Shown here piece by piece: positions 57,866 to 64,000 of a stretch of 64,000 nt of DNA. The first letter of the stretch is position 1. Each line of letters begins with the position of its first letter. A program made the position numbers and the translations under genes. The notes below the pieces were generated by a model. The model saw only the letters and a list, made by a program, of their open reading frames with translations, was not told where the DNA came from and searched no databases. Source of the DNA: Micromonospora sediminicola (GTDB taxonomy: Bacteria; Actinomycetota; Actinomycetes; Mycobacteriales; Micromonosporaceae); contig NZ_FLRH01000004.1 in assembly GCF_900089585.1 (NCBI RefSeq), forward strand, positions 923,001-987,000. Reading direction: 5' to 3'.

Positions 57866-60016
57866 TCACATGGTCAGTTCGGGGTGCAGTTTGGCCGGGG
57901 TCAGCCGGCGGGACCGGCGCGCCGCCCCGACGGTGAGCACCATGGCGCCGAGTCCGAAGGCGAGCAGGACCAGCGCCCCGTTGACCACCGGGCCGGCCGG
58001 CCCGCCGTTGATGGTGTGCCGCAGGCCGGCCACCACGTACGTCATCGGCAGCCAGGGGTGGATCGCCTGGAAGAAGCCGGGTGAGGTCTGCACCGGGTAG
58101 GTGCCGCCGGAGGAGGTGAGCTGGAGCATCAGCAGGGCCAGCGCGGCCAGCCGGCCGGCCGGGCCGAGCGCGACGCCGACCAGCTGCATGATCGCGGTGA
58201 ACGCCAGCGAGGTGAGCGCGAGCAGCCCGAACGTCGCCGCGCCGTGCTCCGGGTGCAGTCCGAGCGCGAGCGTCACCACCGTGTAGAGCACCGCGACCTG
58301 GGCCAGGCCGATCGCGGCGGCCGGCAGCCAGCCGGCGAGCACGACCCGCCAGCCGGGCGCGCCGGACATCACGTGTCGCCGGTTGACCGGCCGCAACAGC
58401 ATGTACGTGATCATCGCGCCGACCCAGAGCGCCAGCGCCAGGAAGTAGGGCGCGAAGCCCACGCCGTAGGAGCCGGCCGGGTGTCGCGAGTCGCGGATCA
58501 GGCCGACGGGGTCGCCGAGCACGTCGGCGCGACTGCTCGCGTCGTCGTACCCGGGCAGTTTCTTCTCCCCGGCGGCGAGCCCGTCGGCGAGGTCGCCGGC
58601 GCCGCCCTCCAGCCGGGTCAGCCCGTCGACCAGCTTGGTGCTGCCGGTGCCGAGCTGGGCCAGGCCGCCGTCGAGCGCCCGGGCGCCGGTGGCGAGCCGG
58701 TAGAGCCCGCCGCGCAACTGGTCGGCGCCGGTGGACGCGTCGCCGAGCCCGTCGCGGAGCTTGGCGCTGCCCTGGGCCAGCGTGGTGAGCCCGCCGGCCA
58801 GCTCGTCGACCTTGGCCCGGGCGGAGGCGACGTCGTCGGCCAGGTGCGGCGCGGCGGCGGCCACCTCGCGGGCGGTCTTCGCGACGTCGGTCATCTGCTT
58901 CCTCAACGCGGCCAGGTCGGTCCGGTCCAGCGCGGAACCCAACGCCTTCGCCTGGGTGACGGCCCGGTCGGCGGCCGTGCGGGCGGCGGCGAAGTCGCTG
59001 TCGTCGGCGAGTTCGGGGTGTTCCTTCGCGACCGCGTCGAGCCGGTCGGAGATCTCCTGCGCCGTCCGCACCACCTCGTCGGCCTTGGCGGGTAGCGCGT
59101 CCAGGCCGTCGGCGAGCTGCTGCGCGCCGGTGGCGACGGCGGTGGCCGCCCGCTGGATCTTCTCGGCGTTGCGGCGCAGCACCGGTTCGTACCGGTCGGC
59201 CGCGGCGTCGACCTTCGCGGCGGCGGCCCTCGTCTCGGTGGCGGCCCGGCCGGCGCCGTCGGCGAGCTGGGCCGCGCCGGTCTGCAACTGGTCGAGGCCC
59301 CGGGCCAGCTTGTCGGCGCCCTGCACCGCCTGGTTCAGGCCGCCGGCGAGCTGCCCGGCCCCGTTCTCGGCGCTCCCCAGCCCGTCGGCGAGCTGACCGG
59401 CGCCGCGCTGCGACGTGCCGAGCCCGTCGGAGATCTTCCCCGCCCCGTCGGCGGCCCGGCCGGTCTCGGCCTTGGCGTCGGTGAAGCCGATGAGCATCTT
59501 GTCGAAGTACGAGGCGGCGGTGCTCTCCGCGGCGGCGGCCCGGATCTCGCTGAACGCCGAGCGGGCGAGCAGCCCGGAGAGGTAGTTGGTGGCGTCGTCG
59601 TTCACCACCTTCAGCTCGCCCTGCCGGGCCGGGCGGTCCGGCTCGGGGCTGGCGGCCAGCGTGGCGGAGAAGTCGGCGGGGATGGAGAAGACCAGGTGGT
59701 AGCGGCCGTCGCGCAGGCCCTTCGTGGCGTCGGCCTGGTCGGTCACGGTCCAGCCGAAGACCTTGCGGTCGAACAGTTCGTCAGCGAGGTCCCGCCCGGC
59801 GTGCACCTCGGTGCCGTCGCCGGCCCGGGCCGGCCGGTCGGCGTTGACCAGGGCGACCGGGATCCGGTCGAGGTTCCCGTACGGGTCCCAGAAGGCGTAG
59901 AGGTAGAGCGCGCCGTAGAGCAGCGGCACCACGGTGAGCACGGCGAGCGCGGCGCGCGGCAGCCGGCCGCGGGTCATCCGGCGCAGCTCGAACAGGGCCA
60001 GTCGCAGCACGCTCAT
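57866..60016 (-). CDS. YhgE/Pip-domain ABC-2-like membrane protein
   Basis: 716 aa, ATG 60016, overlapping the ABC ATPase stop (ATGA). One N-terminal helix, LAVLTVVPLLYGALYLYAFW, then a large extracytoplasmic part with PVALVNADRPARAGDGTEV, GWTVTDQADATKGLRDGRYH and a long helical region of GAGQLADGLG-type repeats (about residues 190-480), and five to six C-terminal helices. The YhgE/Pip family includes phage-infection proteins and exporters; in actinomycetes it is often near ABC ATPases. The partner ATPase here lacks normal catalytic residues. Confidence 0.88.
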   Translation of the reverse strand: MSVLRLALFELRRMTRGRLPRAALAVLTVVPLLYGALYLYAFWDPYGNLDRIPVALVNADRPARAGDGTEVHAGRDLADELFDRKVFGWTVTDQADATKGLRDGRYHLVFSIPADFSATLAASPEPDRPARQGELKVVNDDATNYLSGLLARSAFSEIRAAAAESTAASYFDKMLIGFTDAKAETGRAADGAGKISDGLGTSQRGAGQLADGLGSAENGAGQLAGGLNQAVQGADKLARGLDQLQTGAAQLADGAGRAATETRAAAAKVDAAADRYEPVLRRNAEKIQRAATAVATGAQQLADGLDALPAKADEVVRTAQEISDRLDAVAKEHPELADDSDFAAARTAADRAVTQAKALGSALDRTDLAALRKQMTDVAKTAREVAAAAPHLADDVASARAKVDELAGGLTTLAQGSAKLRDGLGDASTGADQLRGGLYRLATGARALDGGLAQLGTGSTKLVDGLTRLEGGAGDLADGLAAGEKKLPGYDDASSRADVLGDPVGLIRDSRHPAGSYGVGFAPYFLALALWVGAMITYMLLRPVNRRHVMSGAPGWRVVLAGWLPAAAIGLAQVAVLYTVVTLALGLHPEHGAATFGLLALTSLAFTAIMQLVGVALGPAGRLAALALLMLQLTSSGGTYPVQTSPGFFQAIHPWLPMTYVVAGLRHTINGGPAGPVVNGALVLLAFGLGAMVLTVGAARRSRRLTPAKLHPELTM

Positions 60017-60750
60017 GCGGGCACCTCGGCGGTCGGAACGGAAGCGGTCGGGGCGGAACCGGCCGGGGCGGGACCGGTCAGGGCGGGCGCGGGCAGCGCG
60101 GGGTCACCGATGCGGTGCGCGGTGGCGGACACCCCGGGTTCGACGGCGCGGGCGCTGACGACCACCGCGTACCCCTGGTCGGCGAGGCGTTCCAGGGCGG
60201 CCCACATCCACTCCCGTTCGGGGCGGTCGGCGCCGGCGTCCACGTCGTCGGCGACGATCAGGCGGGGGCCGCCGAGGCTGGCCAGCACCAGCCCGAGCAC
60301 CTGCCGCTCGACCGGGGTGAGGTCGCGGCCGTACCGGTCGGGGTCGAGCGGGGCGTCGGTGAAGCCGGCGCCGGCGATGGCGGCGGCGTAGGCGTCGCGG
60401 CGGTAGGCCCGGCGCGCCCGCACGGCGGCGACCGGGACGAGCTGGCGGCGGCGGCGCGGGACCGGGCCGAGCAGCAGCAGCCGTTCGGTGATGTGCTCGG
60501 CGACGGTGAGCGTCGGGTCGGGCTCGTGCACGCCGGCCACCTGGCCGAGCGCGGCCGGTCCCCGGCGGCGCAGCTCGCCGTGGCTGTGCGGGAAGCGTCC
60601 GGCCAGGGCGAGCAGCAGCGAGGTGCGCCCGCTGCCGGGCGGCCCGGTCACCGCGTGCAGCTCACCGGCGGCGGCGGTGAGGTCGACGTCCCGGTAGACC
60701 CATCCGCGGCGGGTCCGCAGCCCGAGCCCGCTGGCCTCGACGATCGTCAT
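60013..60750 (-). CDS. Degenerate ABC-transporter ATPase-like protein
   Basis: 245 aa, ATG 60750. The ABC fold is recognisable but the key residues are changed: Walker A GPPGSGRTS has Arg for Lys, the signature region is LTPVERQVLGL in place of LSGGQ, Walker B is LIVADDVDAGAD (Asp for the catalytic Glu), and the H-loop SARAVEP has no His. ATP hydrolysis is therefore doubtful. It overlaps YhgE/Pip. It may be a non-hydrolysing partner or still bind nucleotide. Confidence 0.85.
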   Translation of the reverse strand: MTIVEASGLGLRTRRGWVYRDVDLTAAAGELHAVTGPPGSGRTSLLLALAGRFPHSHGELRRRGPAALGQVAGVHEPDPTLTVAEHITERLLLLGPVPRRRRQLVPVAAVRARRAYRRDAYAAAIAGAGFTDAPLDPDRYGRDLTPVERQVLGLVLASLGGPRLIVADDVDAGADRPEREWMWAALERLADQGYAVVVSARAVEPGVSATAHRIGDPALPAPALTGPAPAGSAPTASVPTAEVPA

Positions 60751-60771
60751 GACACCCGTTCCCGAAACTAA

Positions 60772-60785
60772 ACTGACTGGTCAGT
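60772..60785 (-). promoter_or_regulatory. TetR-type operator ACTGAC-N2-GTCAGT
   Basis: Perfect 6-base arms around two bases, 22 bases before the ATG of the ABC ATPase-like gene at 60750, in an AT-rich stretch (AAACTAAACTGACTGG). Fits an operator over the -10 region, with the TetR gene later in the operon as the candidate repressor. Confidence 0.7.
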
Positions 60786-60849
60786 ACAAAAACATGACCA
60801 GCATAGCGCCGGGTGTCCGGTTCGACGCAACGCGAGGAGAGGGTGATCC

Positions 60850-61689
60850 TCAGAACAGCACGGTGGCGAGCGTGCCGACCGGGCGGAAGCCGCAGCGCTC
60901 GTAGACCCGCCGGGCCGGCAGGTTGAAGTCGTTGACGTAGAGGCTGACCGTCGGCGCGACCCGCTCCAACGTGTCGCGCACCACCGCGGCCATGGCGGCG
61001 GCGGCGATGCCCCGGCCCCGCCACTCGGGCGCCACCCAGACGCCCTGCACCTGCGCGGTGCGGCGGGTCACCACGGCCAACTCGGCCTTGAAGACCACCC
61101 GGCCGTCGACGAAGCGGGCGTAGGCCCGGCCGGCGCGCACCAGCTCGGTCACCCGCCGCCGGTAGCCGCGCCCGCCGTCCTCGGCCAGCGGCGAGACCCC
61201 GACCTCCTCGGTGTACATCGCCACCGCCGCCGGGAAGAGCCGGTCGACCTCGCTGCTGCGCACCCGGCGCACCTGCGGGTCGGGCCCCACGGCGGGCAGG
61301 GCGTCCGTGGCCAGCAGCGGCTGGTTCGGGCGTACGTCCCGGGCCGGCCCCCAGTGCGCGGAGAGGCGGTCCCAGAGCCCGAGCACCGCGTCGGCGCGCC
61401 CCACGATCGAGGAGCAGAGCCGCTCCTCCGCGCCCAACTGCTCGGCGAACGCGGCCACCGCCGGCTCCGACGCGAGCACCGGGGTGAGGTTGCCGCCCAA
61501 CCAGCAGATCGACTCCAGGTTGCGGCGGGAGCCGTAGCCGAGGATCCGCGCCTCGGCCCGCCACCAGGCCAGCCCGCGCGCCGCCACCCGCTCGGCGACC
61601 TGCGCGCCCGCGTACGGGTCGAGGTCGAGCAGCCGCTCGACCGCGCGGCGCTCCGACTCCCCCAGTTGGCGTACCGGCACCGTGAGCAC
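60850..61689 (-). CDS. GNAT-family acetyltransferase with N-terminal DUF4081-type domain
   Basis: 279 aa from GTG 61689. The N-terminal half (LDLDPYAGAQVAERVAARGL, SRRNLESICWLGGNLTPVLA) is the DUF4081 type. The C-terminal GNAT domain has VQGVWVAPEWRGRGIAAAAM, the acetyl-CoA loop (R/Q-x-x-G-x-G/A), and VSLYVNDFNLPARRVYERCG. Acceptor unknown; protein or small-molecule acetylation is possible. Confidence 0.87.
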   Translation of the reverse strand: MLTVPVRQLGESERRAVERLLDLDPYAGAQVAERVAARGLAWWRAEARILGYGSRRNLESICWLGGNLTPVLASEPAVAAFAEQLGAEERLCSSIVGRADAVLGLWDRLSAHWGPARDVRPNQPLLATDALPAVGPDPQVRRVRSSEVDRLFPAAVAMYTEEVGVSPLAEDGGRGYRRRVTELVRAGRAYARFVDGRVVFKAELAVVTRRTAQVQGVWVAPEWRGRGIAAAAMAAVVRDTLERVAPTVSLYVNDFNLPARRVYERCGFRPVGTLATVLF

Positions 61690-61766
61690 GGTTACCAGCC
61701 TGCCAGATGGACCCGGGAGCGCGCGGGCCGACCGGACACCCCGGCGACCGGCCGGTGAGCGGCGGC

Positions 61767-62993
61767 TCAGCCGGCCGGAACCGGTTCCGGCGCCGCCGCC
61801 GGCGGCCGGGTGCGCGCGGCCCACCGCACCACCGGCGGTACCAGCACGCCGAGCAGCAGGAACGACCCGCCGAGCAGCAGCCAGCCGGGCACGCCCCAGC
61901 CGATCGCGAGCGTGGTCACCACCACCGGGGCGACCATCGACCCGAGCTGCATGCCCATCCCGTACGCCCCCTGGTACTGACCGTGGGCGTGGGCCGGGGC
62001 GAGGCCGAACGAGACGCCCCAGCCGGCCGCCGCGTGCCACAGCTCCCCCACCACGTGCACCAGCGCGCCGACCAGCAGCAGCGGCACCGCCACCGCCGCC
62101 GGTACGCCACCCGCGGCCGCGAACAGCACGCAGGCCACCCCGATGAACGCGCCCGCCCGGCGGGCGGCCCGGCCGGCGCCGGTCAGCTCCTCGGTGCCCC
62201 GCGAGGCGCGGACCTGGAAGAGCACCACCACCACGGTGTTGACCAGCAGGCAGGCGGAGACCAGCCAGCGCGGCGCGTTAGTGTGCCCGGCGATCCAGAG
62301 CGGCAGGGCGATGTTGGTCAGCGAGAAGTGCATGGACATCAGCCCGTCGAGAACGGTGAAGGCCAGGAACGGCCGGTCCCGCAGGGCGATCAGCCGGGGT
62401 CCGTGCGTGGGCGCCGGCACCGGCGGCACGGCCGGCAGCCGGAGCAGCACCGCCGCCGCCAGCAGGTAGGTGAGGCAGTCGAGCAGGATCAGTGTCACGT
62501 ACGCGCCGCGGGTGTCGGCGGCCAGCGCGAACCCGGCCAGGACGGCGCCCACCGAGATCCCGACGTTGGTGACCGCGCGCAGGTAGGCCCGCGTGCGGAC
62601 CCGCTGGTCGGCGGGGACGACGCCGGCGATCAGCGCCCCCCGCGCGCCCCGGCTGGCCGAGTCGGCGACGGCCATGAGCACGCCGACCACCAGGAACCCG
62701 GCGAACGAGCGCACCGCGACCAGGGCGGCGGTGCAGCCGGCCGAGGCGATCAGCGCCGCCAGCTGGAGACCGCGCGGGCCGAGCCGGTCGGCCAGGTAGC
62801 CCATCGGTGCGCTGGCCACCAGGCTGACCAGTGCGGTGAGCGTGAGCGCCACGCCGACCTGGGCCACGGTGAGCCCGACCGAGCGGGTGAGGAAGAGCGC
62901 GCTGGCGGTGAGCCAGGTGCCTCGACCGACGGTGTTGATCAGCATGGACAGGGCGAGGGTCCGGGACGGCCCGGGTTCGGGTAGCAGGCGCAC
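61767..62993 (-). CDS. MFS transporter
   Basis: 408 aa, 12 membrane segments. Motif A appears as GYLADRLGPRG (residues near 75), and the opening INTVGRGTWLTASALFLTRS is typical of drug-efflux MFS proteins in actinobacteria. It is divergent from the PadR gene at 63116, with palindromes between them, so PadR may control it. Substrate unknown. Confidence 0.87.
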   Translation of the reverse strand: MRLLPEPGPSRTLALSMLINTVGRGTWLTASALFLTRSVGLTVAQVGVALTLTALVSLVASAPMGYLADRLGPRGLQLAALIASAGCTAALVAVRSFAGFLVVGVLMAVADSASRGARGALIAGVVPADQRVRTRAYLRAVTNVGISVGAVLAGFALAADTRGAYVTLILLDCLTYLLAAAVLLRLPAVPPVPAPTHGPRLIALRDRPFLAFTVLDGLMSMHFSLTNIALPLWIAGHTNAPRWLVSACLLVNTVVVVLFQVRASRGTEELTGAGRAARRAGAFIGVACVLFAAAGGVPAAVAVPLLLVGALVHVVGELWHAAAGWGVSFGLAPAHAHGQYQGAYGMGMQLGSMVAPVVVTTLAIGWGVPGWLLLGGSFLLLGVLVPPVVRWAARTRPPAAAPEPVPAG

Positions 62994-63011
62994 TCCGGCA
63001 CTTTAACAAGA

Positions 63012-63021
63012 CGTACGTACG
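63012..63021. promoter_or_regulatory. Palindrome CGTACGTACG at the MFS promoter
   Basis: Perfect 10-base palindrome, 19 bases upstream of the MFS start in the divergent region. Possible operator for PadR or another regulator. Confidence 0.4.
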
Positions 63022-63057
63022 GTTTGCAGCCCCGATTTGCTTCAGCGTCTTGTCGCC

Positions 63058-63087
63058 GATGCATTGCCGATATATCGTTGATGCATC
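63058..63087 (+). promoter_or_regulatory. Nested palindromes before the second PadR gene
   Basis: Outer perfect dyad GATGCAT (63058-63064) and ATGCATC (63081-63087) enclose the inner palindrome CGATATATCG (63068-63077). The ATG lies 29 bases further on, after AAGGAGA. The AT-rich nested dyad is a strong candidate for autoregulation by this PadR protein. Confidence 0.6.
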
Positions 63088-63115
63088 AGTGATATGACGA
63101 CAGAAGGAGAGCCCG

Positions 63116-63709
63116 ATGGGTTTCCGTCGACACGCGCACACCATGCACGACGAGATGCACCGCCACGGCGGCTTCGGCTTCCCGCCCGTACCCCCGGGAC
63201 CGCCGCCGTTCCCGCCCGGACCGCACGGTCACGGGCGGGGCCGGGGTGGCCGGGGCCGCGGACGCGGCCGGCGGCCGAACGTGCGCGGCGCCGTGCTGGC
63301 GCTGCTCACCGAGCGGCCGATGCACGGCTACGAGATGATCCAGGAGATCGACTCCCGCACCGGCGGGGCCTGGCGGCCCAGCCCCGGCTCGATCTATCCG
63401 ACCCTGCAACTGCTGGAGGACGAGGGCGTCATCGCCACGGCCGCCGACTCGGACGGCGGGCGCAAGCGGTTCGCCCTCACCGAGCAGGGACAGGCCGAGG
63501 CGACCGAGGCGGCGCAGACCCCGCCCTGGGCGGAGTTCGCCGAGCAGACCGTCAACAGCTGGCACGACATCCGCGACGCCGGCGCGCAGGCCATGAACGC
63601 GTTGCGCCAGGTTATGACCACCGGCACCGACGACCAGCGCGCCCGGGCCGCCCAGGTGCTCGACGAGACCCGGCGCAAGCTGTACGCCATCCTCGCCGAG
63701 TCCGAGTGA
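63116..63709 (+). CDS. PadR-family repressor with His/Pro/Gly-rich N-terminus
   Basis: 197 aa, ATG 63116. The first about 53 residues are unusual: MGFRRHAHTMHDEMHRHGGF with six His, then PPVPPGPPPFPPGPHGHGRG and a Gly/Arg run. The winged helix follows (VLALLTERPMHGYEMIQEID, PSPGSIYPTLQLLEDEGVIA). The His-rich end may bind metal. Divergent MFS gene is the likely target along with its own promoter. Confidence 0.9.
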   Translation: MGFRRHAHTMHDEMHRHGGFGFPPVPPGPPPFPPGPHGHGRGRGGRGRGRGRRPNVRGAVLALLTERPMHGYEMIQEIDSRTGGAWRPSPGSIYPTLQLLEDEGVIATAADSDGGRKRFALTEQGQAEATEAAQTPPWAEFAEQTVNSWHDIRDAGAQAMNALRQVMTTGTDDQRARAAQVLDETRRKLYAILAESE

Positions 63710-63722
63710 ACACCGCCGCCGG

Positions 63723-63759
63723 GACGGCACGCCGGCCGGGCGACGACCGGCGTGCCGTC
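63723..63759. terminator. Hairpin between PadR and methyltransferase ends
   Basis: 13-base perfect arms GACGGCACGCCGG (63723-63735) and CCGGCGTGCCGTC (63747-63759), 11-base loop. It reaches into the stop codon of the minus-strand gene and lies between convergent ends, so it serves as a two-way terminator. Confidence 0.75.
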
Positions 63760-64000
63760 AGGCGCGGCGCGCGGTGACCAGCAGGTACTCCCACCGCATC
63801 ACGCCGCCCTCCAGGTGCCGGGCGGCCAGGTCGGTCAACGCGCGGTCGAGCCCGGCGGTCCGCTCCGGGTCGCCGGCGTTCGCCCGGTAGACCGCCACCG
63901 TCGGCCCGTAGTGGGTGGCGAAGAAGTCCCGGAACTGCTCCGGCGAGGCGAACCGGTTCACGACCACCGCGTCCCGTCCCAGCGTGAGCGAGGAGACCCG
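63758..64000 (-). CDS. C-terminus of a class-I SAM-dependent methyltransferase
   Basis: Runs off the right edge; 80 codons are visible. VNRFASPEQFRDFFATHYGP, VAVYRANAGDPERTAGLDRA and MRWEYLLVTARRA are a common end of small-molecule class-I methyltransferases in actinomycetes. The GTG/Val near 63967 is internal, as the frame stays open to the edge with sensible sequence (SSLTLGRDAV). The SAM-binding part lies outside. Confidence 0.75.
   Translation of the reverse strand, partial: RVSSLTLGRDAVVVNRFASPEQFRDFFATHYGPTVAVYRANAGDPERTAGLDRALTDLAARHLEGGVMRWEYLLVTARRA

Overview
The window is a piece of a very GC-rich actinomycete chromosome (about three quarters G+C by eye, many GTG starts, 4-base GTGA/ATGA gene overlaps). 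The order rimP-nusA-ylxR-infB ... rbfA-DHH phosphoesterase ... truB-ribF-rpsO-pnp, the F420-type and DUF574/DUF4439-type families, and the style of the intergenic repeats point to Micromonosporaceae (Micromonospora or a close relative). The genus is inferred; no rRNA is present to confirm it. No tRNA, rRNA, IS element, prophage or CRISPR array was seen.

Region 1 (1-19100) is mostly translation and RNA housekeeping on the minus strand. It reads, in transcription order, rimP, nusA, ylxR, infB, a Trm11-like RNA methylase, a DUF503 protein, rbfA, an NrnA-type DHH phosphoesterase, then truB, ribF, rpsO and the start of pnp. It is interrupted by two tandem membrane-anchored paralogues (plus strand), a MATE exporter, a small P-loop kinase, a 32-aa protein, two small membrane proteins and a secreted lysozyme-like protein. 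The 1-kb gap at 9101-10100 has no convincing gene but carries three kinds of repeat: 73-bp and 64-bp tandem hairpin units and a GATCTTGG dyad.

Region 2 (18600-34500) holds a Tat lipoprotein plus ferritin-like pair with 57-bp in-frame repeats at their junction, and a PadR-controlled ABC exporter. It also has an F420-type nitroreductase, a nucleotidyltransferase, map with a VIT1-like transporter, a STAS anti-anti-sigma factor, a FUSC-type exporter, an unusual integral-membrane serine hydrolase and a sensor kinase/response regulator/PP2C/RsbW-like fusion of about 1220 aa.

Region 3 (34594-43184) looks like a gamma-glutamylation catabolic cluster: glutamine-synthetase-like ligase, aldehyde dehydrogenase, SDR alcohol dehydrogenase and class-I amidotransferase hydrolase, with an APC permease nearby. 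The presence of an SDR and absence of a PuuB-type oxidase favours an ethanolamine-like substrate over putrescine. Between the SDR and the hydrolase four perfect-period 59-bp repeats form a chain of 20-codon mini-ORFs, each overlapping the next by GTGA. A PQQ-type sugar dehydrogenase and an aldo/keto reductase with a MerR-type 19-bp-spacer promoter lie between the ligase and the permease.

Region 4 (43448-64000) has a UbiA prenyltransferase, DUF456 protein, PAS-GGDEF-EAL protein, DUF574 methyltransferase, thiolase, glutathionyl-hydroquinone-reductase-like protein, dicarboxylate symporter and an Old Yellow Enzyme. It continues with an operon of a degenerate ABC ATPase, a YhgE/Pip membrane protein and TetR behind a TetR-type operator, followed by a fused asymmetric ABC exporter. 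It ends with a GNAT protein, a divergent MFS/PadR pair with strong palindromes, and the C-terminus of a methyltransferase.
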